From contig JNEN01000348.1 of the NCBI GenBank assembly GCA_000697355.1, forward strand, positions 1-64,000: 64,000 nucleotides of DNA, written 5' to 3'. This DNA comes from Syncephalastrum monosporum B8922. Lineage: Eukaryota; Mucoromycota; Mucoromycetes; Mucorales; Syncephalastraceae. Both the position numbers and the translations under genes were made by a program. The notes below the pieces were generated by a model. That model was given only the letters and a program-made list of their open reading frames with translations. It had not been told where the DNA came from and did not search any database. Of this stretch, positions 1 to 12,023 are shown in pieces. Position 1 is the first letter of the stretch, and the number at the start of each line of letters is the position of its first letter.

Positions 1-150
1 CATTCCTTGACGCTGACCTGAGAGCGCCTTGTCTGGCTCTGAAGAATCTTGGGCGTACCATATGTGAGTATGTGATATAGAGACATAAAATGTTTCCTTA
101 CCTGCTGCTATGGTGGGGCTTTCTTTTCTGCATCAGGTCGGCTACCATGA
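1..150 (+). CDS. possible 3' end of a gene cut by the window edge
   Basis: Only one frame is open from the window edge to a good GTGAGT donor at 64. Joining base 63 to the acceptor at 136 (TGCATCAG) gives a short tail ending in GRTICRLP and a TGA at 148-150. The product is not recognised and too little is visible to assign a family. The splice signals are the only support, so this is a weak call. Confidence 0.22.
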
Positions 151-324
151 AGAGACAAAGGCATATGCAGCTCCCCAGGACGCTACATAGATAAGATGAC
201 ATGAGTGCTCAACGTATACAATAGGACCGCAATGCTTACCGGATAGTACATGTATGTCTCCTTCTTCTTTGATCCTTTTCCTTTTCTTTTCTTCTTCGAT
301 CTTTTTTTTTCTTTGGGAATGTAG

Positions 325-392
325 CTTGAGTGTGTGGGAACCTTGAGTGTGTGGGAACCTTGAGTGTGTGGGAACCTTGAGTGTGTGGGAAT
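325..392. repeat. 17-bp tandem repeat, four copies
   Basis: The unit CTTGAGTGTGTGGGAAC is repeated head to tail at about 325, 342, 359 and 376; the last copy ends in T. It lies in a non-coding AT-rich spacer just after a polypyrimidine stretch. The copies are nearly identical, which suggests recent slippage or expansion. Confidence 0.9.
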
Positions 393-3342
393 GTATATCG
401 AATCCCATTGGGTAGGCGTTTGAACAGTGTGGTCATAGGGTTGTGGCGTGCATCATGTGTTATGCTCTATATGGCATTGTCGTTGCTGTTTCGCCGTGTT
501 ACATGATGGTCTGGATCCCAGAATGAGCGGATCGATCGATTTCCAACTCGTGTCAAGGTTACTTACTGGTTTTTCTGTAGATGTCTGCAAAGACCAGAAT
601 ATAGGACGTCGCCTTTTGCTATGGCTGCCGGTGAGGTAGTGCGTTGTGTATCAGCCGCGGCCGTGGGATTAATGCTAAAGATAAGATCGATGTCAATACC
701 ACATTTGTGTGGAGCATATCATGCCATGCATGCAGGAGAAGGAAGAACTTACACGTTGAATAAAGAGCGTGTTCTCTTTCTTGAGAGGCCTCAGACCATG
801 ATGGTCACCTTGAGTCCAGGTCGCCTTATTCGCCTCGTGCTTGCTGCTTGATGTATTTTGTTCTTGGTTTGTGCGATAAGAGTCGAATGACTTGCATGCT
901 GTTTTGAGTCTTGACAGCTGTCAGAGATCGACAATAGACTTGTGCGACCTATCCTTGGGACGTGCGCACGGACGAGATCAAGGCCATGGGCGTTGTCTGA
1001 TTGTAAAAGAATGAGATTCATAACCTGTGATTCGTCACTGAAGATACTTACTTTTGTGAAAAGACTTCGAGAAGAGAGAGGTGTTGGATGTCGACTTTTT
1101 GCTGCGATTTATATGTTGTTACCAGTACACCGGCTTCCATGCGTTGGGTCTGATGATCAGGTGCTTGGCCTTTTCAGTTGGCGACAAAACGTCGTTTTTT
1201 TTTCAAAAAGAAGACGATTTTGTATACGACTATGCTATACATAGAATATGATATTCTGCTTCATACTGATAAAGCTATTTTTTGAGTAAGAATGCCTTCT
1301 GCGTTATCTTTTCTTCTTCCATGGCAGGCGGGATCAAGGCTTCCGGGTCGTTCTGCCAAACCAGGTGCAGCCCAAAAAAAACAACTTCATGCTCGTCTCT
1401 GGAGCATTGGATTATATTGCTTTGAGCTAGAAAGACCATTGATTTACATATGTCTTCTCTCAGGTCTCTATACAAATTTCAAGCGTATCTCTACGATGTC
1501 ATTTTCGTACCTTCCTTGTTGATATGGGAAGGAAGAGTGCAAAGAAGGTCATCAAAGCGGAAGATGAACTCCATTGGAAAAATCAAACGCTTCATTGCAT
1601 CGAATGGCCGCTGAAGACAAACAACAAAGTTGGTAGCTGTCACAGATCACGCCTGTTAATATATAAAAGCGTATAAGCATGCTACTTAAGATACAAATAG
1701 CTGTTTCTTTTCTCATGACTCAATGCATTTATACTATAGAGCAGTGTATAAGTCCGTATCATTTGATGAATTATGTTTGACATCCATATAATGCAGAGCA
1801 CAATGTAACTATTTATATATATGGGTGGTAAACCTGTGAATGACATGGAGTACCGTAGTATAAGGTAGTAGCGCAAAAAGGCAGGATGTCGAAAGACAAA
1901 GATATATAAGGATGCCAAACCACTATTCTGCTTATGAGAAATATTTTTGCAAATATTATGACCTTCCTTGCCGCAACATTATACCAAGAACGGTGTTACA
2001 TCAAAGCTTTTGTAGTACCTGGTGTCGTTTATCTATTTACATTTTGTGTATATATATTATCTATACTATGTATGCAGATGGCTACTTGAATCGTTGGTAC
2101 CTATAGTAGCTGATGTCACTTGAAATGATCGACAAATGTGAGCACTGATACTCCAATTTTAGCGGGAATTCCCAGCTTTAGCAAAAATATAGTCGTTCTT
2201 CTAGGTGAATTAGCGCCGGATAAAGTACAATGTCAATGATATGGATGTCGAACAACCGGATTTTGCCTGGACATGATATATTCCAACAACAAAACCCAAT
2301 AAACGTACGTATTTAGGGTTCTCGTCTTGTGCATGGTATGTCAGTGATTTTTATTCTTTTCTGTACCAGAGCTAGATCTTCTGGGCTATAAATTTGCCTT
2401 ACTCTGTACAAGCACTGACACTTCACAGTAACATTCATGCCGCACGATCCGTGCTGTTGGTGCATGATTACTCACAATCAGTCAAGACTTGTCAGTCCAT
2501 GTCAGTCATTTCTCCTTTTTATCCATATAAACTTAATTGTAACCAAGCGAATGAATTGCGTTTTCGACAACGGTGAGGTACATCTGTGCACAACCTCTAC
2601 ATTTTTACATATGTACGGACATCGTATCATAACCCTTATTCTTCAGTATTTCATGTATGAGAATAGTTGCACCAAAAGCACCTCTAGAGAGCTTGTGAGC
2701 ACATCTCCCTATTAAACATAGGATGAAAAGCGGGCGATCCGGACTATGTCACTGGGCGCCTGGGGTGCATTGAGAAAATTATAAACCCATGATGACATGT
2801 GAAAACGGTGGTTCAGGAGCTCATATTCTTTGTCGTTTTCCCTCTTATGACCGTGTATAGGCGTACCGTGGTTAGCGCCGATACAGTTGTTCTTGTCTTC
2901 CCTTCCATATATGACATAATAAAATGCCAGGCTTGTGATATGAGGAAGGAAAGCCCGAAAGTATTACAGGTGATCTGGTCGTTATCATGATATGTCCGCA
3001 ATAGCTTTACTAGTGAACAGAATATCCTTTGTGACCTTGGTTCGGGCACTGGAAGCGCACCTCGTATATACAGGAATTTTAAACATCTATTACTGCTGCG
3101 ACTACCTTTTTGAGCAAAGGAGACTGCGAATGGACGGATATCTTGTTAAGATCCTGATTTTGCCTAAGCTTTCTTCTCAGATTAGAAACAACAAAAGTTT
3201 ACGGTTCGAGCGCAGCAGAATATACACACACGGCAAACACACGTGCTGCTGCAACGTTTTCGCGAGACGTCAAATGAATAAAAGTCGACTGAGTTCCCAA
3301 AACATTTTACATTGCTCGCAGACTTCGGGTCATTCATATATC
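393..3342. other. long AT-rich intergenic stretch
   Basis: About 3 kb with only short open frames of fewer than 135 codons. None shows family resemblance, and I found no plausible chain of exons on either strand. No RNA gene was recognised. Confidence 0.5.
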
Positions 3343-4241
3343 ATGGAACACTTTACAGCTTTCATTCCAAATGATGTAAGCTTCTAGAAGAAATATACGT
3401 AGTAATACACATGTTGTGCTAAACTTGCTTCTAAATATAGTACGCCGACTTGCAAAGCAGCAGTCAATGGTACCTCACTTATGCGGCTGGATGCGAGCCT
3501 CTTCCTTTTAGCTTTATCAGTGGCGACTTCTGTACCGCAAACAATAATATCGAGCTTTTCACGGACGCAAGAACGGGAGAGGCCTTGTACGAAGCTTTTC
3601 CTGACATGAACACGACCAGCTTGATTGATGAAGGCTCCTTCCCGGCACCCTTCGAGGAAGTGAATGCAGCGCCATCTTCAGTAGCCTTGTCTCCTAATCT
3701 TGCGCAAAACACAGCAGCTGCTACGCTAGCATCGTCAGATGTCTACTCTTGTGAGCAGCAGCCACGCAAAATAGTGAAGCCGAAACGCAAATGCTCAAAT
3801 GCGCGCATGGGATACTGCGAGCATCCAAAGCACATCATTTATCGGCAGGAGCAGCCCACATATATCTCTATTGCCTCCCCAGAGAGCGATACACCATGCG
3901 CCCAAGGCAGCGGCTCACGAGACAAAGCCATTGTACGACTGTCGGCACCTCGACGCGGGCGACCGCCGAAAGGAACACGTGCGATCGATTTGCAAACGAT
4001 CAGCATGGTCCGAACAAGTTCTTCGGATGTGCCTGCCGAAAGTAACTGTCTGCCGTTACTTTCCTTTCCTTGGAAAATGACAGTGCGACCGCTCCCCAAG
4101 CGGCTGGAGGATGTCGTTGGATGCGAACACATCCGTGTGTGCCTTACCTGCCTCAAGCGCTCAGATCAAGATCCAGAGTACCTAAATCATCCTAGGTACA
4201 TTGGACCTACTCAGAAGCCTGCCGCGACCACTCGGAGATGA
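3343..4241 (+). CDS. AT-hook protein with C-terminal Cys/His motif, function unknown
   Basis: Two exons, 3343-3375 and 3441-4241, join in phase (GAT|GTAAGC donor, AATATAG acceptor) to encode 277 residues. The first 11 residues come from exon 1. The middle carries an AT-hook core, PRRGRPPKG, at about residues 178-186, preceded by a basic cluster (KPKRK). AT hooks bind the minor groove of AT-rich DNA, so a nuclear DNA-binding role is likely. The C-terminal part has a compact motif, CEHIRVCLTC, that looks like a metal site (C-x-H-x3-C-x2-C) but matches no zinc finger class I can name. The N-terminal half is acidic and Ser/Ala/Thr rich, as in activation regions. I do not recognise a wider family. 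Confidence 0.6.
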
Positions 4242-4612
4242 CCAAACGTAGTACACGCATATGGATATCTAGCACTAGATGATAATCACCATGTATGCAT
4301 GTATGTCGCAAAAAGAAAAGTTTCTGTATGTATACCTACGTATAGCGTGTCTCCAGAAGGAGACGTTTCGGGCACTATTATGACGCGATCGTTTCTATCT
4401 ACCCCTAACATTCCCTCTCGGATTGATACTATATATCAGTAATATAGACGAAGCCACAACTTGAAAAGCTCTTTTACTTTTTAGGTCTTTCATGCTTGCG
4501 TTATGACAAGTAAGGATAATAAAATAAATGAAGTACGCGATTCGATGCGCGAGTATGGATTGAAAAAAGAGAGAGCCCACGGGATATTACTCCAGAAAGG
4601 TATGATCAATGA
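4242..4612. other. spacer between convergent genes
   Basis: This 371-bp AT-rich stretch separates the stops of the AT-hook gene and the heat shock factor gene. Nothing coding was seen; it should hold both 3' ends. Confidence 0.6.
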
Positions 4613-5795
4613 TCAATGGTAGTCAGTGTGTGATGAGCTGTTGCCATTGTACCATCTTGTCGGGAGCATGTCTCCTAAAGAGGAAGAATCCGGTCAGATT
4701 TAAAATGATTGCCAAGTGTTTCTTGCTACCTTGAATAGGAGGTGGCGGTAAGTCGGGTAAAGATTGCTGTTGATGGTGTTGATGCTGCTGATGCTGCTGA
4801 TGCCGCTGATGGTGTTGATGGTGTTGATGGTGCTGTGGGTGATGTGGGTACTGCAGGTACTGAGGGCGACGATGCTGCTGAATGTGTGCCAAACGTGATT
4901 GAACAAAAGATGACTGGGGTAATCGCAAGCCGTCAGAGGAGGAGAATATCTCGATCATGCGGTTGAGTGTCTGTGATGCACGATTTCCAGAAAAAGGGGA
5001 AGGGACCGAGAGCAAGAAGAAACAAGTATTAATTAAGATTCTTCTAGATCCTTCTGACAAGCTCACCTGTTGTTGATTATACACCATGGATTTGAAGGAC
5101 CTTAGGTCTGAATGAACGCCGGATAATTTTCTCTCCAGATCATCTAGGGTAGTTTCCATGTGCGCAATCAAAGGGCCTGTTTCAGGCTCTTTCGAGTTAC
5201 GTTCCTGAAGGCGAAAGGGTGAAATGAGACGTTCATAAGGACCGAGGACGGTGGTTCGATGGCGGGGCAGGTTCCTCTTGATGCGCTGTAATCGGGTGGT
5301 GTCACCTCTTATGAAGTCCGGATGCTGAAAAGCAATCATTTGCTTGTCGATCTGTCGCGCGTTGGCGACTTTATGAAATCCGTACACTGCAAATGATGCC
5401 ATTGTTGAATAAATGATTTTCGGAAGTTAATGTGATAATGAATTATAAGAACAACTAACTGTTTAGCTGGCGAACAAAGCTTGGATAATTGCTATGCTTG
5501 AAGTACTGTGGGAGAACGGTCCGCGGAAACTCATTCAGGTTGTGAATCACAAACTGGTCGCCCGACGGAGACCAAGTGATCAGCTTCTCGTTCTTGTCTT
5601 CTACCATTCTGTCGTCATTCTGCCAATTTCAACATGACTGACCCCACGCATTGCAACCACTACTGATGCTTACGCGTAAAGTTTCATTACAAATGAGCCT
5701 GAAGAATCACTGTATAGCGTCCTTTCTTCCGATCCAGGTGAGGAGCGCGATGACCTTGAGCCCTCTCTTGCACGGACTCTGAAACTGTCCACCAT
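4613..5795 (-). CDS. heat shock factor-type transcription factor
   Basis: Five exons (5795-5674, 5608-5460, 5386-5067, 4970-4730, 4674-4613) give 297 residues. Residues about 34-135 form a complete HSF DNA-binding domain: FVMKLYAMVED, then [42 protein letters not shown] and the [12 protein letters not shown] end. After a short basic linker comes a helical heptad region ([20 protein letters not shown]) fitting the trimerisation coiled coil. The tail is rich in His and Gln (codon runs around 4771-4840). The start is the first ATG in frame after a pyrimidine-rich leader. HSF-type factors bind nGAAn repeats as trimers in the nucleus. At 297 residues it is short for a main Hsf1 and could be an Hsf or Skn7-less paralogue. 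Intron 3 (96 nt) is in frame and free of stops. Confidence 0.9.
4771..4845 (-). repeat. trinucleotide-type repeat encoding the His/Gln tract of the HSF gene
   Basis: Degenerate GATGGTGTT/GATGCTGCT triplets on the plus strand correspond to CAT/CAC/CAG codons on the minus strand. They encode alternating His-His-Gln. The tract is likely length-variable between strains. Confidence 0.7.
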
Positions 5796-6308
5796 GCAAA
5801 CGCGAAAAAAGGGAATACAAAGAACAGAAGAAAAAAAAAAAAGAGAAAAGAAAGAAGCTTAAAACGTTGAAGAAAAAAGGGAAGTAAGGAAAAGTAAGGG
5901 AAAAGAAGAGGGGAATGGAATTCTGCTGCTCGCACGAGCTCGTCTTTCCTCTTTTCTGCTTCTTGGTCCCAATCTCATCTATTAAAAATGACGCCTACCT
6001 AAAGAGGCCATGCCAGACGCACGTCTACATAGATCACATGCATATAGGGGTTAAGCTTACCGCTACCATATCATGATGAAGTATGGAACTGTATGCTGTT
6101 GCAGTATCAGCACCCTTTCTGCTCATCTCTGTATCACTGCGCTTGCCATTTGAGTTAATAGACAAACCGACGTCAACTTTACGTATTCTTTGTGTGGAGT
6201 AATGAGAGAGAGGGGGTTGACCATCTTTTATCTCAAGGGTTACAAATGTCAGCGTCGCCACAACTTTTTCTTTGCTTTCTCCTGCTTTGATCCCCTTTTA
6301 CCATTATC
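5796..6308. promoter_or_regulatory. divergent promoter region of HSF and BAP31-like genes
   Basis: This 513-bp stretch lies between two divergent starts. The HSF side has long A/G-rich (pyrimidine on the sense strand) runs at about 5815-5920. No family-supported coding sequence was found. Confidence 0.45.
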
Positions 6309-7259
6309 ATGACGCTTTACTACACGATTGTTTTTGGCATCCTTCTTCTCGAGGCAAGTCGTATCCGTACCTATGTGCAAAAAGCACAAAATGGCTCATT
6401 AGTGCAACAATGCAGATACTTTACTTTCTCCTTTTGATGGTACATCTTCGACGCTCGTTTTTATTTTTTATTTTTTCGATACTAATGCTCTGCCACCACT
6501 TGCTCTTACAGATTCCTCTACCCACTCAATTCCGAAGGAAGGTGTTCTCTTGGCTGTCCAACTCACCTTCTGTAATCGACTCTCCATATGTAATCACTAC
6601 ACATTTGTTGACATCTTTTTGTACCCTCATTATAGATTGCATACATCAAGCATGTGCTGAAAATTATCTTCGTGTAAGCTACATTTGGTTGTATTTCGTA
6701 TCAATTTTTAAAACATGCATATGTAATAGGTGCATCTTCGTTCTCTTTCTTGGTACATACGTTCATTTGACGGTCGAACATTTGTGATAAAACTCAACCT
6801 CTTGCTTTATTATAGATGCCATCAACCGGCTTAACACACTCGAAACTGCGGTGCTCTCATCACAGCAGACCGACGCTAATCCAAACTCGTTTGCAGGCGC
6901 ACAGGCCATCCATGACGTGCACACAGACGCGAACTTTGCTGCCAAAAAATTTTACGCTCAGCGAAACATATATCTGACTGGATCCACCCTTTTTCTCACT
7001 CTGTAATACTCATTATTTTGAGTGTGTCTATGCAAATCAGTCTAATTCTTCCTTGACAGTATACTCCAGCACACGTATAATATCACTGTCGAGCTGGTCC
7101 AGCTACAGGAGCATTTCCAAGAGGTAGCTATATATAAGCACACTCTTCACCAACGACTGACGGTGTATATCTGTATAACAGGAGGCAAAGGGTACTGCCG
7201 AGAGCAAGGATGTCATTGATAAAGGCACTTCATCACATGCGGCGAAAAAAGAACTATAA
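6309..7259 (+). CDS. BAP31/Yet-family ER membrane protein
   Basis: Eight exons (6309-6353, 6416-6439, 6512-6589, 6636-6673, 6730-6752, 6816-7002, 7060-7123, 7182-7259) join in phase to 178 residues. The order matches BAP31/Yet1/Yet3: a start MTLYYTIVFGILLLE, a hydrophobic segment ending IPLPTQFRRK, a second ending FVLFLDAINRL, then FAAKKFYAQRNIYLTGSTL opening the third. A cytosolic helix follows and ends in KKEL, a dilysine (KKXX) ER-retrieval signal. Family members are ER proteins linked to quality control and export of membrane proteins. The first intron appears to use a GC donor (GAG|GCAAGT), and exons 2 and 5 are only 24 and 23 nt. The C-terminal coiled coil is shorter than in animal BAP31 (about 245 aa). 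Confidence 0.9.
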
Positions 7260-7571
7260 ATACTGTAATTTATAGATATATTATCATCATCTATCACCCT
7301 ATTTACTCCGAGTATAACAACACTCATTCATAACTACGTATGTATCTATACGCACGTGAGTTATATAGACATTTGCGGTACTGAAGATGTTCAAACTTTA
7401 ATATGGACAAACGGACAGGAATTTAGTTTTTCATTCCCCGTCAATGGATGCTCAACGACGTCTTTTGTATATATTTTGTACATATCAGTGGCTGGAGGAC
7501 TATTTACGTGTTTATATTCATTACCTCGCATTTTGTATTTACAGTTCACGATTTTCTCAAAGGCATGTAGC
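7260..7571. other. spacer between convergent genes
   Basis: AT-rich, 312 bp, between the stop of the BAP31-like gene and the proposed stop of the checkpoint-protein gene. An open plus-strand frame starting at 7356 has no family support. Confidence 0.5.
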
Positions 7572-10241
7572 CTATGTTTGACGAGAGTTTCGCGTTTTCT
7601 CGTGTATGCGATTAAAAATAGCGTGGACTATAAGAACAGAAAATGTCAACGTTGTGTCTTCGTGTGCTCAACCATGGGAAATTACCTATATGATTTGAGT
7701 CTAACCAGTGCTTCTTGCCAAAATCATAAAGATCACGCATGCAGTCCATGAAAAGGTCAAACAGGTGATTGCACCAGAATTGCGCATGCTGCTCCAGACC
7801 AGCCAGAAGCAAGTGCAGCGTCTCCAGAAGCAGTTCCTCCACCCGCTGAATGTTTTTGACGTCATTGATGTTTTTCTGGAGTTGCAAGACTCCACTACAT
7901 TCAGACTGTATCAAAAGCAACAGGGATTCTCCGATCTGATACTCGATGTGAGATTATCTTGCTTTCCTATTCATTTAAAACCACATACCACATTTCGCAG
8001 ATGCAGCACTTGCTCAGTATCCATTTTGAGAATGACGTGCCGAAGGAAGCGGACAGCAATAGTGCGCATGTCGTACAGCTATGCCGGATTAGTCAATACA
8101 AAAGAAGGAAGCATAGGTTTTCAGGTACCTCATTTTCCGGCACGTCTTTCAACTTTTCATCGAAAACTGTGTTCCGAAGCTCCTCAAATAGAGTCAATCC
8201 TCTAGCCTCGTCTACACAGAAGGTGTGTATTCCTGCGCTATGTAAAGCCCTGATACTGATAGTTCGGCTGACCAACAGCTGTAAGACACGTAGAGATTCG
8301 CTAATCACGACCAAAGGAGCGTGGCGCTGGACCAGTTTAGGCACGCCGGCTTTGTATATCAAGTGTGCACTGAAAAGGTTTTTTGGTAAGCACAGTATAG
8401 TGATTGTAAGTCTCTTTACTTTCATACACACCTTTCCATCGGCGTTAGTTCCGTTTGCATAACTTGAGAAAGTACACCCAAGCTTTCCAGCACGCCCATT
8501 TTTGTGATCGACATGTCTGTGGAGGGCGTCATGGTGTTGTAAAGCTCAGAAGGTGCAATACGGCGATAAGCACGTGCGGTCGAGCAGAGTGTCTTATAGT
8601 CGGTAGCATTAAAGTCTCGGATGTACTGTGCTGGGTAGTTGCCTTTTCTACAATTTTGGAACGGAAGACCAGTAACGGTCGAGAGTAATGCATAGATGGT
8701 CGAAGAGCTCTCGCCTGTACCGAACTATCAGCACAGCCTAAATCAAACAATATTACTTACGACGACGATATTCATCAGCAAGGTATTCGGGTGGTATATC
8801 GTAGTAAGTTGAAAGATTGTTCAAGATATGTGCACTGCGCGCGAGCGAATAAAGCTAAAAAGGATATTAGAACGCACCAAGATAGAAGCTCTAAAACATA
8901 CCGCTTTGTGCTGTTTTGCTGCCAGGATAATATCGGACACTTGATCCAATACCGTGTCTAATATTGACTCTGGGTCGGTGCTAGAGACCACACTGTTGGT
9001 ATAATCAATCATTGCTTTCCAAAGTGTCCGAAGTTGGGTTCGCCCAGGCTCATCGACGATGTCGTCTGGTATAAGTTTATCGCATATGTAAGGCGCAAAG
9101 GGCATTGAGGCAGCGAGGCTCTTGTCAACTGTAGAATATATGCTGATATGAAGCTTTTGATACTCTAGACCATAGACTCTAGCCATGATCTTCGTATAAA
9201 GAGTTTAGTTAAGGCACTCAGAATCATCTAAGGCATTATATACCTTCTTCACTCGTTCATTTCCATCGTTATCAACGGCATGAGGTACAAATTGGGGTAA
9301 AGGATCAACCGACATTGGTTCTTGGGGAGTTGTAGGTCGAGGCGATGCGGCAGGCAATGTAGACGTGCTGGGGCTTGGCGATGGCTTTCGTAAACTGGGG
9401 GTTTTGGCTTCTGATTACAGTCGTGAGTGTTGTACCACAAAGATTTAAAGGAAGATCCTACGTTTCCGGATGGTTGTATAGGTACTCTTACTGAAGTCTT
9501 CGGGACCGAACTTTTCTATGTGTTTTGTTATTTCGTCTGAGCAGCACAAACAAGCCGAACAGGGTACCAACTTTTCCTTGAAGACATGGAATGCTCGCCT
9601 GCACTCATTGCAGCTTTCGTTAATGTTCCTTAGAGCCAATATTAAGCCGTGATATACAGTATAGACATGAAAAAGAGAAGTACCTGCAGTATGTGGCATA
9701 TCCTGGAGCCTTTTCTCCTGATTCTTCAGGCGCTGTGCTTCCTTGCGCAGCCTGCTTTCTAGATTCTCAATCTCCAGTGTCTATAGCAGCAATAAGAATA
9801 TATGCCTGAGCAACAAAATTGACAACATCAGCTTGCCTTGAAACGTAGCTCGGACTGCGCATGTTGCAGGTCACGCTGGGCCGCATCACTTTGAAGTCTC
9901 AGCTGGTCTACTGTTGCTCGTAGACCCTCGATCATGTGATCCCGCTATATATCTCGTTGGAAAAAAATGTCTATCGCTTCCTTTACAATATACCTCATCC
10001 ATTTGACCTTTTTATCAAGAAGAAATAATAAGTACTTTATTGGTATGCTATTCTGAGACATACTTAAAGTCTGCTGTTGGGCCATGGCTGTCGGTGGTTG
10101 AGAGTGCAATTGCGCTTGCTGTGTAGCATGGTATTCCTCTACTTGTTGATCAATCGCAGCGAAAACTTCGTCATTGAAGAATGTTTCGTCCAAATCAAAG
10201 AATGTCTCCTCGTCACTATTTCCTTCCTGTGGTTGATTCAT
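7572..10241 (-). CDS. probable ATRIP/Rad26/UvsD-like checkpoint protein
   Basis: Twelve proposed exons (10241-10064, 10007-9994, 9944-9837, 9780-9492, 9410-9244, 9189-8902, 8854-8761, 8714-8432, 8369-8129, 8078-7989, 7941-7686, 7627-7572) sum to exactly 687 codons plus stop. The N-terminus holds an acidic-aromatic segment (FFDLDETFFNDEVFAAID) like the RPA-binding patch of ATRIP proteins. A coiled coil follows (about residues 65-130), then a Cys cluster (CNEC and CSACLCC), a Pro/Ser linker and a long all-helical C-terminal half. That order fits ATRIP, the partner of the ATR/Mec1 kinase on RPA-coated DNA. The Cys cluster is not a usual ATRIP feature, so the family call is an inference from architecture. 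The start ATG precedes MNQPQEGNSDEE. Intron 3 has a GC donor (AAG|GCAAGC) and exon 2 is 14 nt. The last exon choice is less certain; reading on without the final intron would stop at 7612. Confidence 0.5.
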
Positions 10242-11012
10242 GTCAGAATGCACGCGAAAAGAGGACAACGCGTCTCTTTTTTTTTTTTTTTTTTTTCGTG
10301 CGCGTTTTTACGGAGTTCGAATACGAACCTCAGTCAAAATGAGGCAGAGACAAGTTCAAAAAGATCTGTGAAGCGCCAGCATTACTCTTGTTGAGAGTTA
10401 TCGGTATAGTCATAGACACATGAGATACAGCATCCTTATACGATGGCTGCCGGTGTTGTAGGGTGTGTGTTTCACACTATATGAGAAGGAGTACCACCAA
10501 AATTAACCAGTTCAAACGTGCCAGAATCAGACCATATGTCGCGCACGATACCTGCAACGCGTGCAAGCATTCAGCTTTAATTAGTCCCGAAACCACGTAT
10601 ATATGCATGTCTTGCTTTAAAGTATTGCATGAAGAGCCGTAGTAATTTGATTTTGAGTGAAAGTTTTTGTTACACCAAGCGACATCATGAATGACTTTAT
10701 TATTAGCCAAACCTTTACAACCTTTATCCAGAACATGATCTCACATGCACTGCGTCCGATGTGCTCCTTCATGATCCGAGTACAGTCCTGCGCCAATGTT
10801 TATACCTTCTTGACAAGAAGTCAGGCCTGGCAGCTATTAGAAGAACCCGACCATCATATTTGAGTCTAGTAGTGTGCCTGGATAATATTACAGTATTCGT
10901 TGAACCTCTTGCATAAAGATCGAGATGTATTTTTCGAGGGGATACATATTATTACTATTATGCGGTCTATATACATTCATTCCCTTGTAAATCCTCTTAC
11001 TACTATGGTCTT
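10242..11012. other. intergenic stretch with unresolved coding potential
   Basis: Contains a T-rich run at about 10277-10296 next to the checkpoint-gene start. Between about 10480 and 10870 both strands hold short open frames of up to 77 codons with exon-like features, but I could not join them into a recognisable protein. Confidence 0.4.
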
Positions 11013-12023
11013 TTACACTTTGATAGAAACGAGTCGTCTTTCATGGAACGCAACATGCCATTGCTTGAAGCGTTCGAGTACGATAAAAGTGATGATAGTT
11101 TGGGGACTCACGCGCATGAAAGCAGGTGTCCAGCCCTTGAAGAAGGAACGGAAGCCTTCCGCCTTGTACATGTGAGCCATGAGCCGTAAGGATGATACAG
11201 AACCCTCGGAAGCACTGGCGGCCATGATACGTGTTCGAATGACGTCGACGGGCGAGCAGACCGTGGTGGCAACGAACCCCTGATGACAGAACAGAACAGT
11301 GTCAGCCCAGAATACCACCCAGACCTAGTCTCCTTCTCTTATCACCACCGTTGCACTTACAGCGAGGACACTTGCAGTGAAGTGTAAGGTCAGTCCTTCG
11401 CGCATGAGATCATTCGCCAGCAGAATATCTTTAAACAGATCATAAGAGACACACTGGGACGAGGTCATCAAGACGGCTCTGTTGACATTAGGGCCAAGGC
11501 CACGAAACAATGCTGTGATGCCCTCTTCCCGTGCGATCCGAAAAACACCATCGAGAGCATTGCGGTAGTTGCGTCGCTGGTGCAACGGTAACTGGCCATC
11601 GCTTTGCATACGAACGTTGATCACGTCACCCGGATTACCGCACGCGCCACCCAGGGCACCTGCAGTACTGGAACAGGCAAGGAGCTGCCAGATCGTCGCT
11701 GTGGATACAATATAATTAGATCAACCAGGACCAAAGCTGCTAAACTCACGTTGGCCAGGAAGGGACTGCTTCAGCTTATCATAGACACCGAACCGGACAG
11801 TAGAGTAGGTTGCTTGACGGAGGAGTGCGGCCGACAGTCCTGCATAGAGACGGAGGGGACCTTCCTTCGAAGCAATTTTCACCATGGTGGAAAACATGCT
11901 CGTCTTGCCTTTGCCTTTCAGGTTTTGAAGGCGTGTCTTGGTCAGGTCCAGGGGATGACTCACGGTGGCAGCCACACAGGACGCAGCTCCACCAAAGTAA
12001 AACGGGGTCTTTTGTTGAGACAT
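11013..12023 (-). CDS. DIC1: mitochondrial dicarboxylate carrier
   Basis: Three exons (12023-11750, 11698-11361, 11279-11013) give 292 residues, the usual size for the mitochondrial carrier (SLC25) family. All three signature repeats are present: SHPLDLTKTRLQ near residue 20, GNPGDVINVRMQS in the second third and SPVDVIRTRIM in the last. The stretch GDVINVRMQSDGQLP, the following HQRRNYRNALDG and the C-terminal IKV agree with the Dic1/SLC25A10 branch, which exchanges malate and succinate for phosphate across the inner membrane. The protein should have six membrane helices and no presequence. CGCGTGAGT inside the last exon resembles a donor, but it encodes the conserved MRVSPQT turn. Confidence 0.9.

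Noticed and set aside
10477..10870. Short frames on both strands that looked like pieces of a small helical protein
   Set aside because: I could not join them with consistent splice phases into any recognisable product.
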